NCBI RefSeq assembly: GCF_900129825.1 | Contig: NZ_FQWZ01000002.1 | Coordinates: forward strand, 490,641-554,640 | Length of the DNA stretch: 64,000 nt | Origin: Hydrocarboniphaga daqingensis | Lineage (GTDB): Bacteria; Pseudomonadota; Gammaproteobacteria; Nevskiales; Nevskiaceae | Reading direction: 5' to 3' | Shown here: positions 28,601-37,998 of the stretch, piece by piece | Layout: each line of letters begins with the position of its first letter | Position numbering within the stretch: the stretch's first letter is position 1 | Notes under the pieces: model-generated | What the model was told of the DNA's origin: nothing | Database searches by the model: none | Seen by the model: only the letters and a program-made list of their open reading frames with translations | Translations under genes and position numbers: made by a program

Positions 28601-28676
28601 TGGCGACGCGTCACTGCCGCAATCCCCGCAGGGTTGGAGATTTCATCCTGCACTCGGATTCTCTCGGACGAAGTAA
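25629..28676 (+). CDS. cas3: Type I-F Cas3 nuclease-helicase lacking its N-terminal Cas2 domain
   Basis: The 1015-codon frame (GTG start) encodes the HD nuclease and helicase of the type I-F effector. HD residues are His36-Asp37 (LLHDLGK), RHEWTSLRLF, VTHH and the later ADHHYSG block. Helicase motifs are Walker A STGCGKT near residue 350, VLDELDDFD near 502, SSATLPP near 536 and QLAGRVRRHR near 776. Homology continues upstream of the GTG as WIRGRDHSELLWVVGDSSRF (from about 25554) to a stop at 25536. That is the linker normally found after the fused Cas2 domain, so the first 80 or so residues of Cas2-3 are gone. No good ribosome-binding site precedes the GTG, so the true start and the expression level are open. 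Confidence 0.9.
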   Translation: MPTNTTTRDILRSDDENDWHSLQIIHLLSALASLLHDLGKASRAFQERLVGKRVERNEYRHEWTSLRLFQAFVGMDATDESWLARLIAPSAADDQSWLVRLQRDGLDTVVDKPLASLPPLAQAVAWLVVTHHRLPVKPATDRSGKHLWLGARDDGFAAGQLDNLLKKITSDWNERPLGLDRKQVEAYWHFPNGLPVTSAPWRKRAAKIAERLLTLTSRAGSECWLDDPYLMHLSRLALMLADHHYSGLTALSEREKGEDGHALYANTDRKTGRYNQPLDEHLIGVEKHAGLIVHALPGFERELPRLARHKGLRKRSQDERFRWQDRASDTAASIRERASRQGAFIVNMASTGCGKTLANARIMYALADPNQGMRCAFALGLRTLTLQTGQAFRDLLHASDEELAIRVGGAASRELFEHFEALAERSGSASSQDLLDEDGRVLYEGHLDQPLLKRAMKDPQVRALLAAPLLVCTVDHLVPATESQRGGRQIAPMLRLMSSDLVLDELDDFDIGDLPALTRLVYWAGLLGTRVLVSSATLPPTLVKGMYEAYRAGRAIHQRHRGQRRGEPVNICCAWFDEFHQQAQDCAASDDFEAAHLAFAVKRHARLGQDLVRRRGRLEPLNLKGLKKDAMRERFALQARDAALSLHAEHHGVDPKSGKRVSFGLIRMANIDPLFDVALALYRLGAPPGFRIHLCVYHSQFPLLMRSAIERRLDQTLDRRNPDAVFTLPDIRSRIDASAEADQLFIVLGSPVTEVGRDHDYDWAVVEPSSMRSLIQLAGRVRRHRPSACETPNLAIFDHNLKCFEAPNEAAYCRPGFEGDEPFRLSARNLQALLREDERDVIDARPRIVERPPSERLPFNKRLVDLEHERLRHAMKPQQAPLNASSFWARPLLHLTGVAAQQQPFRQQTVPQVEVRLLPNEDEDGYQLHRLHEQKGQDDLWVEVDGTLHRIREQDVRGVGIEAWAATDYLTELSALAEAMELPLRDCAARYGDASLPQSPQGWRFHPALGFSRTK

Positions 28677-28906
28677 GTAATGCTTTATCAGGCGGCGCAA
28701 TGCCGCTTGATTCGATTCCCCGGCAGTCAGCGCGCGAATAGCAAAACTGTGGTCAATCGGTCGTGCGTCCGGTGTGCATAGCGTCGGGAAGACAGAAGGA
28801 AAGTGTGCGCCACGTCCAATTCGGTCGCTGCTTGCTCGACTAGTGGCGCGCCTCGATGAGTAGGCTTCCTTGCGAGGAGATCCTCAGCCAACCAGAAAGG
28901 TGCCAA

Positions 28907-30271
28907 ATGACAGGAACCGCTCTGGATCGTCGATTGCAGTTTCAGCAAGCCATTGCCCGCTTTCTTCAAGAACGCCGCGATGCCAAGCTCGAAAAACTGC
29001 AAGCCGACGATCCCAAACGTAACGAACTGATTGCGCAGTTCGTCCCCGAAACCTGGCTCGACGATGCAGCGCGGCGCGTCGGCCAGATTCAGGCGGTAAC
29101 GCACTCGCTAAAAGCCATCCACCCGGATGCCCGCGGTTCCAATCTCTATCGGCCGCCTGATCAGCTTCCGGTTCGATCCGAAATTGGCAGCCACTGTCTT
29201 GGGCAGGATTTTGCCGGGGACGTGGTCGGCAATGCGGCAGCCCTCGACGTCTACAAATTCCTGCGTGTAGTGGTGGATGAGCGCAGCCTGCTGGACTGGA
29301 TGCTGGCCGGTGACGTCGATCTGAAGGCGGCGATGAGCCCGGTGTCTGCGGTGGCCGAGGCTTGGACCGAGGCATTCGTTGGCTTGGTCCAGCCACGTGG
29401 AGCGGTCGCCACCCACACGCGAGGCAAGCAGCTGTTCTGGCTCACTGGCGGCAACGCGGCTGATGACGCCGGCTTCCACTTGCTGGCGCCGCTGTATGCC
29501 AGTTCGCTGGCGCACGCGGTCTACCTGAGCATCCAGGAAACCCGATTCGGGGAGCTTGCAAAGGCGGCGCGGCAGGCCAAGCGCGAGCAGCTTCCACACG
29601 ACGACGGCTACGCCGATTACCCGAACCTCGCCGTGCAAAAGCTGGGCGGCACCAAGCCTCAGAACATCAGTCAGCTCAACAGCGAACGGCGTGGCGACAA
29701 CTACCTGCTGGCGTCATTGCCGCCGCGCTGGAAGTCGGAAGCGGTGAAGCCGCCGTTGGGGATCGAATCGGTGTTTCCGCGTTTCGCGCGGCGCGACGAG
29801 GTTCGGCGGTCACTGCGGGCCTTGGCGCTATTCCTCGCCAGCAATCCTGACCCGACGATGGAAACCCGTGACCGCGTCGACGAACTCATCGACGCTATTG
29901 CCGAAGAACTCGCGAGCTTTGCCGCCGAGCTTCATCAAGCCTTGACGCCGGGCTGGAGTGCGGATGATCGCTGCGTCTTGCCAGAGGAGGAATGCCTGTG
30001 GCTTGACCCGGAACGAGGGGATCCGGAACGGGCTGACAGCGATCCTGATTTCCACGGACGCTGGCTCCGCATGGAGTGGCCAGAGAAGATCGGCAAGCGC
30101 TTTGGTAACTGGCTGAACAGCCGGCTGGACGAAAAGCTGCCGGTTGGCAGCGTCGAACAGCGGCAGTGGTCGCGGATGCTATTGCTCGACGAGGAATGGG
30201 CCGGCCAGCTTCACGAGCAGCGATCCCGCCTTAACGCCCCGCATTACATCCCGACGCGAGGCGCGTCATGA
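28907..30271 (+). CDS. cas8f: Type I-F Cascade large subunit Cas8f (Csy1)
   Basis: The start is the ATG at 28907 (MTGTALDRRLQFQQA) with AAGG seven bases upstream; 454 residues. The block GGTKPQNISQLNSERRGDNY near residue 250 is diagnostic of Csy1. Csy1 recognises the CC protospacer-adjacent motif and holds the crRNA 5' handle together with Cas5f. The gene begins 230 bp after cas3, a wider gap than usual that may hold a separate promoter for the Cascade genes. It overlaps cas5f by 4 bp (ATGA). Confidence 0.95.
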   Translation: MTGTALDRRLQFQQAIARFLQERRDAKLEKLQADDPKRNELIAQFVPETWLDDAARRVGQIQAVTHSLKAIHPDARGSNLYRPPDQLPVRSEIGSHCLGQDFAGDVVGNAAALDVYKFLRVVVDERSLLDWMLAGDVDLKAAMSPVSAVAEAWTEAFVGLVQPRGAVATHTRGKQLFWLTGGNAADDAGFHLLAPLYASSLAHAVYLSIQETRFGELAKAARQAKREQLPHDDGYADYPNLAVQKLGGTKPQNISQLNSERRGDNYLLASLPPRWKSEAVKPPLGIESVFPRFARRDEVRRSLRALALFLASNPDPTMETRDRVDELIDAIAEELASFAAELHQALTPGWSADDRCVLPEEECLWLDPERGDPERADSDPDFHGRWLRMEWPEKIGKRFGNWLNSRLDEKLPVGSVEQRQWSRMLLLDEEWAGQLHEQRSRLNAPHYIPTRGAS

Positions 30272-31236
30272 GCCAGTTGCCTGATACCAGTGGCCTGCTG
30301 ATTCTGCCGCGCCTGCGTATCCAAAACGCCAACGCCATTTCCAGCCCGCTGACCCACGGCTTTCCGGCGATGTCCGCGTTCGTTGGTCTTATGTGGGCAC
30401 TGCAGCGAAAGTTGGCGCCCGAAGTTGCATCGGGCTTGCGCTTGCACAGTGTCGGGGTGATCTGCCACGACCACGATGAGCAGGTCACCGAAGACGGCTA
30501 CACCCGCGCGTTTCGCCTCACTCGCAATCCGGTCGACAAAGATGGAACCACGGCGGCGATCGTCGAGGAAGGCCGCATCCACCTCGACATCACATTGGTG
30601 TTTGGCGTCGAGGGCGACCTAGTCAACGAAGCCGATGCGGAACGGGCGGCGCTGGCCAAACAGATTGCCGATGTCGTGGCGCAGTTGCGGGTCGCGGGCG
30701 GCTCGGTACTGCCGCCGGCGCGTTTGGGCCGGTGGTCGCAGCCGCAGTTGTTGCCCGTTCCAGAAGACCCGTCCGATCGCGGGGCGTGGTTCCGCGCGCT
30801 GCGCCGCCGCTGGTTGCCTGGCTATGCGCTGGTCTGTCGTGATGACCTTCTGCCGAGTGCGGCGGCAGCGAGCGATTCGGGGGCCAACGCGGTCGAAGCC
30901 TGGCTCAAGCTGTCGCGCCTGAACTGGTCACCGCCAGCGGAAGCGGACCCGAAAACCGGCAAGTACGAATGGCAGCCTGATCGTAAGCCGGGATGGATCG
31001 TGCCGATCCCGGTTGGTTATGGCGTGCTCGCCGAATACCCAGCCGGCGCCGTTGCCAACGCCCGTGACCCGTCCGTGCCTTTCCGCTTCGTCGAAAGCCT
31101 CTACTCGATAGGCCAGTGGATCGGCCCTCATCGCCTGCAATCGTTCCGAGAACTGCTCTGGTACGCCGATCACGATCCGTCGTCCGGCCTGTATCGCGTT
31201 CGTAACGACTACGCCCCTGTTGCCTCTGTTAACTGA
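30268..31236 (+). CDS. cas5f: Type I-F Cascade subunit Cas5f (Csy2)
   Basis: A 322-residue RAMP-fold protein starting [20 protein letters not shown]. The N-terminal [26 protein letters not shown] region is the typical Csy2 opening, with the TxGFP-like loop and an internal [10 protein letters not shown] segment. Csy2 pairs with Csy1 at the crRNA 5' handle in the surveillance complex. Its ATG overlaps the cas8f stop, and cas7f starts 16 bp after its own stop. Confidence 0.94.
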   Translation: MSQLPDTSGLLILPRLRIQNANAISSPLTHGFPAMSAFVGLMWALQRKLAPEVASGLRLHSVGVICHDHDEQVTEDGYTRAFRLTRNPVDKDGTTAAIVEEGRIHLDITLVFGVEGDLVNEADAERAALAKQIADVVAQLRVAGGSVLPPARLGRWSQPQLLPVPEDPSDRGAWFRALRRRWLPGYALVCRDDLLPSAAAASDSGANAVEAWLKLSRLNWSPPAEADPKTGKYEWQPDRKPGWIVPIPVGYGVLAEYPAGAVANARDPSVPFRFVESLYSIGQWIGPHRLQSFRELLWYADHDPSSGLYRVRNDYAPVASVN

Positions 31237-31252
31237 ATCCTGGAGCCACATC

Positions 31253-32281
31253 ATGTCCGACAACAATCTCAAGACCGCTTCCGTCCTCGCCTTCGAACGC
31301 AAGCTCGATCCTTCCGACGCCTTGTTCTTCTCCGGCAACTGGAGCGAACGCACGGCCAGCAAAGCATGGCCCGGTATCGCGCTGAATGAGAAATCCGTGC
31401 GCGGCACCATTTCAAACCGACTCAAGACCAAGGATCAGGACCCCACCAAGCTCGATGCCGCGATCGAGAATCCCAACCTGCAGACCGTCGATGTCGCTGC
31501 CTTGCCCGCCGATGCCGACACACTGAAGGTGCGCTTCACGTTACGCGTGCTCGGCGGTACCGGCACGCCATCGGCCTGTAACGACGCGGCCTATCGGCAG
31601 AAGTTGACCGCCACCGTGGCGACGTATGTAGAGACGCACGGCTTCACCGAACTGGCCCGGCGCTACGCCATCAATCTGGCCAACGGCCGCTTCCTGTGGC
31701 GCAACCGCATTGGTGCGGAGCAGGTGGAGGTACAGATCGCACGGCTGATCGATGGCAAAGCCGACAAGACCTGGACATTCGATGCGCTGGCCTTGTCGCT
31801 GCGGGGCTTCGATATCGATGGCGCTGCATCGGCCTCGCTCGATGAATTGGCGGCGCTGATCGCCGGTGGTTTGGCTGGCCGCCATCATCTACTGCTGGAA
31901 ATCTCCGCCTTTGTCCGGGTTGGCGCGGGCCAGGAAGTGTTCCCATCGCAGGAGCTGATCCTTGATCGTGGCCGCGGTGACAAGAGCAAGACGCTGTATC
32001 ACGTCAACAACGTGGCCGGGATTCACTCGCAGAAGCTCGGCAACGCGATTCGCACGATCGACACCTGGTACCCCGAAGCTGCCGAGCTTGGTCCGATCGC
32101 TGCCGAGCCTTACGGGTCAGTGACGACGCAGGGCAAGGCGTACCGACAGCCGAAAGCGAAGGCGGATTTCTACACGCTGCTGGACAACTGGATGCTCAAG
32201 GACAAGATGCCCGACAAAGGCAATCAGCACTACGTGATGGCAGTGCTGGTGCGTGGTGGTGTGTTCGGTGAGGCAGGCTGA
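31253..32281 (+). CDS. cas7f: Type I-F Cascade backbone subunit Cas7f (Csy3)
   Basis: The start is the ATG at 31253 ([20 protein letters not shown]), preceded by TGGAGCC; 342 residues. The sequence [12 protein letters not shown], the [23 protein letters not shown] strand and the [18 protein letters not shown] block are characteristic of Csy3. Six copies normally line the crRNA spacer. No disruptive change is visible. Confidence 0.95.
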   Translation: MSDNNLKTASVLAFERKLDPSDALFFSGNWSERTASKAWPGIALNEKSVRGTISNRLKTKDQDPTKLDAAIENPNLQTVDVAALPADADTLKVRFTLRVLGGTGTPSACNDAAYRQKLTATVATYVETHGFTELARRYAINLANGRFLWRNRIGAEQVEVQIARLIDGKADKTWTFDALALSLRGFDIDGAASASLDELAALIAGGLAGRHHLLLEISAFVRVGAGQEVFPSQELILDRGRGDKSKTLYHVNNVAGIHSQKLGNAIRTIDTWYPEAAELGPIAAEPYGSVTTQGKAYRQPKAKADFYTLLDNWMLKDKMPDKGNQHYVMAVLVRGGVFGEAG

Positions 32282-32285
32282 TGCC

Positions 32286-32846
32286 ATGGATCACTATCTC
32301 GACCTTCGATTGCGAGCCGATCCGGAGTTTCCGCAGCATCAGTTGATGGACGCCCTGTTTACCCGCCTTCATCGGGTGCTGGTGCAGCGGGGCAGCACAG
32401 CCATCGGACTTAGCTTTCCCGAGGCGCGTGGGCTCCACGGTGGTTTGGGTGCACGAATGCGCCTGCATGGAACCGCGTCCGCGCTGGAGCCGCTCGCTTC
32501 TCCGGCCTGGTTGGTGGGCATGAAAGACCATTTGGAGATTGCGGGCGTGCTGGAAGTGCCGGCGAACACGAGTTGGATTTCCGTTCGGCGGGTCCAGGCG
32601 AAAAGCAATGTCGATCGCCTTCGTCGGCGGCAGATGAAGCGTAAGGGCTGGACCGCAGAGGAAGCAGCCGCCGCCATCCCGGCGGCCGCCGCCGAGCGGC
32701 TCGACCTTCCGTTTCTCAGCATCCGCAGTGCCAGCACCGGTCAGACGTTCCGCCTGTTCATTCGCCAGCAACCGGCCGCCGTTATGCGGGCCGGCAACTT
32801 CAACGCCTACGGATTCAGTACCGAAGCGACGCTCCCAAGCTTCTGA
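32286..32846 (+). CDS. cas6f: CRISPR pre-crRNA endonuclease Cas6f (Csy4)
   Basis: The start is the ATG at 32286 (MDHYLDLRLRADPEFP), which lines up residue for residue with Pseudomonas Csy4; 186 residues. The catalytic His29 (LFTRLHRVL), the arginine-rich helix that reads the repeat stem (RVQAKSNVDRLRRRQMKRK), the Ser in RSASTGQTFRLF and the C-terminal Phe are all kept. Csy4 cuts each repeat below its hairpin and stays bound to the crRNA 3' end. The gene is 5 bp after cas7f and ends 130 bp before the first repeat. Confidence 0.96.
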   Translation: MDHYLDLRLRADPEFPQHQLMDALFTRLHRVLVQRGSTAIGLSFPEARGLHGGLGARMRLHGTASALEPLASPAWLVGMKDHLEIAGVLEVPANTSWISVRRVQAKSNVDRLRRRQMKRKGWTAEEAAAAIPAAAAERLDLPFLSIRSASTGQTFRLFIRQQPAAVMRAGNFNAYGFSTEATLPSF

Positions 32847-32914
32847 CCCAAATTTTTAGAGAGGCGGCACCGGCCAATGATTTCAAAGGCTTGGTGGCCG
32901 CCTCATTTTTTGGG
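32847..32914 (+). terminator. Possible cas-operon terminator inside the leader
   Basis: Long inverted repeat with 8-bp inner stem GAGGCGGC/GCCGCCTC and outer CCCAAA(T)n/(T)nTGGG arms. The descending arm carries ATTTTTT at 32905-32911. It starts at the base after the cas6f stop codon. The loop is large (28 nt), so efficiency is uncertain. Confidence 0.45.
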
Positions 32915-32976
32915 TGTGCTACCGCCTGGCTGCTGATTCCGCTTTAATGTCGAGGCCTTGCCGGAGTTTTGTTCTA
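32847..32976 (+). promoter_or_regulatory. CRISPR leader
   Basis: This 130-bp non-coding stretch between cas6f and the first repeat is the leader, placed here because the repeats are clean on this side and degenerate at the far end. Its first part forms an inverted repeat (GAGGCGGC at 32861-32868 with GCCGCCTC at 32897-32904, and outer CCCAAA/TTTGGG) followed by little T. It may end cas6f transcription while the array is started from within the remaining 60 bp. Confidence 0.7.
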
Positions 32977-35900
32977 GTTCACTGCCGCGTAGGCAGCTCA
33001 GAAAGCACCGCCGCGCCCGCTGTAGCAGATCCGGCAGGTTCACTGCCGCGTAGGCAGCTCAGAAAAGCTCGACCGCGTCAGCATCAGCCGGCGCGGTGTT
33101 CACTGCCGCGTAGGCAGCTCAGAAAGACACGATCCGGAGGCCGCGATGCTCGACCGGCGTTCACTGCCGCGTAGGCAGCTCAGAAAGCAACGCGCTCGGC
33201 GCTGTCGCGCACGCTGCTGTTCACTGCCGCGTAGGCAGCTCAGAAATGAGCGACACGCCTGTCGGCGCACGCCCGAGCGTTCACTGCCGCGTAGGCAGCT
33301 CAGAAATGGTACGACTGGCGCTACAACGCAGACCGTATGTTCACTGCCGCGTAGGCAGCTCAGAAAGCTTGGCCAGCTGCTTGAACGTGCGGCTGATGGT
33401 TCACTGCCGCGTAGGCAGCTCAGAAATCGCGGCCGGTGACGCGCAGCCACAGTACGACGTTCACTGCCGCGTAGGCAGCTCAGAAATGGTAGCCAGCACC
33501 GTCGAGCGCCAATTGCACGTTCACTGCCGCGTAGGCAGCTCAGAAAAGCGGTCGAACGGTGCGGCGACGACGTGCAGAGTTCACTGCCGCGTAGGCAGCT
33601 CAGAAAAGTCGCAGATCGCCGACGCTGCCCCGTCCCTGGTTCACTGCCGCGTAGGCAGCTCAGAAATTGGCGCGCACGGTCTTGGCGTAATGCAGGACGT
33701 TCACTGCCGCGTAGGCAGCTCAGAAATCGCCGCGCAGCCTACCGTGACCACGCTCGAGGTTCACTGCCGCGTAGGCAGCTCAGAAAGCCAGCTACTGCTG
33801 CAGCGGGTAGCGGCTGGCGTTCACTGCCGCGTAGGCAGCTCAGAAAAGACGATCAAACTCGCGGCCAACAGCCTTCCTCGTTCACTGCCGCGTAGGCAGC
33901 TCAGAAAACACGATGCCGCGCATCCAGATGGTCGATCCGCGTTCACTGCCGCGTAGGCAGCTCAGAAAATGAAATGCGCTTGCCTCAGCGGCGTGTTGAT
34001 GTTCACTGCCGCGTAGGCAGCTCAGAAATTGCGCAGCTCGCGCTCGAGCAGCAGCGTGGCGTTCACTGCCGCGTAGGCAGCTCAGAAATTTGCCGACGGC
34101 CGCTTCGCACAGCGCCAAATGTTCACTGCCGCGTAGGCAGCTCAGAAATCGTCCATCTCGGTCACAAGCTGGATGGACAGGTTCACTGCCGCGTAGGCAG
34201 CTCAGAAAGAGCTCAGCATCGTGTTCGACGACCCCGCGATGTTCACTGCCGCGTAGGCAGCTCAGAAATCTGCACCGCCTCGTTGAACTGGCCTTCCAGA
34301 GTTCACTGCCGCGTAGGCAGCTCAGAAATCGAAGGCGACCTCGACATCGACGGCGTTTTGGTTCACTGCCGCGTAGGCAGCTCAGAAACGTCGCATCGTC
34401 CTCCGGCAGCAGGCCGAGCGGTTCACTGCCGCGTAGGCAGCTCAGAAAGGGAACGAAACGAAAGCCGCAGAGAATCCACGGTTCACTGCCGCGTAGGCAG
34501 CTCAGAAATCGAGCAGCACGTCGGCGTGATTCGTCTACGTGTTCACTGCCGCGTAGGCAGCTCAGAAAAGTCGGGCATCGCGGTACTGAGCGAAATGATC
34601 GTTCACTGCCGCGTAGGCAGCTCAGAAAAACGGCTACCGGTCTATCGACGACGTGCGTGAGTTCACTGCCGCGTAGGCAGCTCAGAAAGCCACCGCCTCC
34701 GCTGCCCAGGCCCTGCGCTGGTTCACTGCCGCGTAGGCAGCTCAGAAAACATGCAGATCCGGCCAAGCCAAGGCAAAGCGGTTCACTGCCGCGTAGGCAG
34801 CTCAGAAATATGTCGTGGTCTACGACTGCGGCCGAAACAAGTTCACTGCCGCGTAGGCAGCTCAGAAACTGCATCCGCGAAGCGGGCGGCATTTCAATCA
34901 GTTCACTGCCGCGTAGGCAGCTCAGAAAGTTCGTTGGCCAGCTCGTCGGCCGCTTTCATGGTTCACTGCCGCGTAGGCAGCTCAGAAAGCTTGCACGTCG
35001 GCTCGTGCCTGTTCCGATGCGTTCACTGCCGCGTAGGCAGCTCAGAAATTCAGCGGATCGACCATCTGGATGCGCGGCATGCTCACTGCCGCGTAGGCAG
35101 CTCAGAAATGCGGCCCGTCAAGCAAGACATCGAGTTGTGGGTTCACTGCCGCGTAGGCAGCTCAGAAAAGATCCGGCACACGTGGGGGTCGAGGATGGTC
35201 GTTCACTGCCGCGTAGGCAGCTCAGAAATTCGCCTTCACCATCGCCGCCACCGTCACCGCGTTCACTGCCGCGTAGGCAGCTCAGAAAATACTACGGCGT
35301 CGATCAGGACCCGCGCCTGGAAGTTCACTGCCGCGTAGGCAGCTCAGAAAAGCACCGCGTTGGTGTCGAGCCGGCTCAGCGGGTTCACTGCCGCGTAGGC
35401 AGCTCAGAAAGATGAGACGGTCGCGTGCACGCTGAACATCTAGTTCACTGCCGCGTAGGCAGCTCAGAAATGGACAGGGAACCCCAGGTCACTGGTGACG
35501 CGGTTCACTGCCGCGTAGGCAGCTCAGAAAAACAACGCGGCCGACATCGTCAACAACAACTGGTTCACTGCCGCGTAGGCAGCTCAGAAAAGATAGATGA
35601 TCAGGTCCGTCTCAGACGGCGGGTTCACTGCCGCGTAGGCAGCTCAGAAATGCCGCAGATGCCAGTGCGTCCCCAGCGCGGCGTTCACTGCCGCGTAGGC
35701 AGCTCAGAAAAATATCGGCCCCGCTGAACTCATCAAGCTCTGGTTCACTGCCGCGTAGGCAGCTCAGAAATCATCATCAATCGCATAGATGACCGCGAAG
35801 TAGTTCACTGCCGCGTAGGCAGCTCAGAAAGCAGCAAGCGCTGCCGTTCGTGACCGGCGACGGTTCACTGCCGCGTAGGCAGCTCAGAAACTCAGTTGCG

Positions 35901-37876
35901 TCAAGAAATAAGCGACGTGTGGGTTCACTGCCGCGTAGGCAGCTCAGAAATTGCCTTGCGCCACCGGCGTCAGGCCGAAGTCGTTCACTGCCGCGTAGGC
36001 AGCTCAGAAAGGGAAGTCGGCGACGAATCCGCTGAACGAGATGGTTCACTGCCGCGTAGGCAGCTCAGAAAATCCCACACGCCAGCAGTCCGGTGGTACT
36101 TTTGTTCACTGCCGCGTAGGCAGCTCAGAAATATCCGAAGAGGCCCGGCGCTATGAAGCGTTCGTTCACTGCCGCGTAGGCAGCTCAGAAAAGCACGCCA
36201 GGTTGTGCCCGCGCAGCGGTTTCGTTCACTGCCGCGTAGGCAGCTCAGAAAGCAATGACAACGATCTAGCCGCGCAGCCGACCGTTCACTGCCGCGTAGG
36301 CAGCTCAGAAAAGTTCGCGCGGCGACAGCATGCGCATGCCGATGTTCACTGCCGCGCAGGCAGCTCAGAAGCAGGACAAAGCTCCATGCCTTCGTATCTA
36401 TTCCGTTCACTGCCGCGTAGGCAGCTCAGAAATGAAAGCGCTCCGCGCATGCGGCCTTGAGGACGTTCACTGCCGCGTAGGCAGCTCAGAAATGGCGCAA
36501 AGGCCGCGCTGGACCAGGGCGTCAAGTTCACTGCCGCGTAGGCAGCTCAGAAATGCTGGCGCTGCTGCGGGCCTGATGTCGTCGAGTTCACTGCCGCGTA
36601 GGCAGCTCAGAAAGCGACGCGCACGCCGACGGCCACCGCGTCGAGGTTCACTGCCGCGTAGGCAGCTCAGAAATCGAGGCGATGAGCCCGGCGGATCGGC
36701 TGGGGGTTCACTGCCGCGTAGGCAGCTCAGAAACAGAAAATGGCGCCGCACAGCAACAGGTGCAGGTTCACTGCCGCGTAGGCAGCTCAGAAACGCGACA
36801 GGCGCAGTAGCGCGCAGAAACGTATGTTCACTGCCGCGTAGGCAGCTCAGAAATCTCCGATTGTCTCCGGCACATGCGGCAGTGGGTTCACTGCCGCGTA
36901 GGCAGCTCAGAAACATATGGCCTGCCAGCGGCAGCGCTATGCCGTGTTCACTGCCGCGTAGGCAGCTCAGAAACTTGAGCAGAAGGTCGACACCATCAAT
37001 GCCGAAGTTCACTGCCGCGTAGGCAGCTCAGAAATACCGCGTGAATGTGCACTCGCAACATATTGAGTTCACTGCCGCGTAGGCAGCTCAGAAAATGCAG
37101 GTCGCCAGCTGCAGCGCGTCGCCAGGGTTCACTGCCGCGTAGGCAGCTCAGAAAAGCGCAGCCGCACCGCAACGCGCTCCGCGCTGGTTCACTGCCGCGT
37201 AGGCAGCTCAGAAAAGTCACGGCGGCGTACACGTTCGCTACTCGTCGTTCACTGCCGCGTAGGCAGCTCAGAAATTACCGGAGTTACCCAATGAGTGACC
37301 ATGCCGGTTCACTGCCGCGTAGGCAGCTCAGAAAGACAAGAAGGCCGAGGTAGCGCTGCGCAATCAGTTCACTGCCGCGTAGGCAGCTCAGAAAGCTGCG
37401 GCCCAAGTGGACTTCGCGTTCTTCCGCGTTCACTGCCGCGTAGGCAGCTCAGAAACTCTACCTGCGCCTGAGCGCCAACCAGTTAACGTTCACTGCCGCG
37501 TAGGCAGCTCAGAAACCCGACGCTGCAGCCGCAATCCAGATCAGTCGGTTCACTGCCGCGTAGGCAGCTCAGAAACAGTGCCCGCGCCCAGGCGCTGCGC
37601 CCGGCGAGGTTCACTGCCGCGTAGGCAGCTCAGAAATGACGCCGGCCCACACCCGCGAACTGATCAATGTTCACTGCCGCGTAGGCAGCTCAGAAAAGGG
37701 ACAGACGATGATTTTCCTTTCGCGCGGGGTTCACTGCCGCGTAGGCAGCTCAGAAATCTGCGCGCGCAGCCGCCTCTGCTTGATCTTTGTTTACTGCCGC
37801 GTAGGCAGCTCAGAAAAAGAGTGAAGCCTCGACTTCATCGGTGGTCGAGTTCACTGCCGCATAGCCAGCTCAGAAA
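32977..37876 (+). CRISPR. Type I-F CRISPR array, 82 repeats and 81 spacers
   Basis: The repeat is 28 nt, starting GTTCACTGCCGCG and ending TAGGCAGCTCAGAAA, with the CTGCC/GGCAG hairpin recognised by Cas6f. Spacers are mostly 32 nt, with a few of 33 and one of 34 (35289-35322). I counted 82 repeat starts, from 32977 to 37849. Variants are few: GCTCACTG at 35081, a CGCAGG core and altered end at 36344, GTTTACTG at 37789, and the last repeat at 37849 (CATAGCCAGC). Degeneration at the right end gives the polarity: leader left, oldest spacers right. No repeated spacer was noticed by eye. Transcription is rightwards, in line with the cas genes. Confidence 0.98.
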
Positions 37877-37905
37877 TCGGCAGCAACACGTACCCGATCG
37901 CGGTG

Positions 37906-37995
37906 ATGAACAAGGCCTTGCGTGTGGGCGTCAAGCGGATGGGCGAAATCGCTCATGCTGCTGCGACCACGGGCAAAAGCGAACGCAGCGCCTAG
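37906..37995 (+). other. Short open frame between array and zeta-like gene, possible antitoxin remnant
   Basis: A 29-codon frame (MNKALRVGVKRMGEIAHAAA, ending TGKSERSA) that finishes 3 bp before the GTG of the zeta-toxin-like fragment. The frame continues upstream into the last repeat without a start, so it may be the C-terminal tail of an antitoxin gene cut off when the array was placed. The evidence is position and coding-like composition only. Confidence 0.3.
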
Positions 37996-37998
37996 ATT

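Noticed and set aside
33100-37824. Long open frames on both strands across the CRISPR array, with repeating HCRVGSSE, SLPRRQLRN or FLSCLRGSE peptides.
   Set aside because: They are translations of the 28-nt repeat read at about 60-nt spacing, which keeps frame by arithmetic. They lack starts with ribosome-binding sites and are not proteins.
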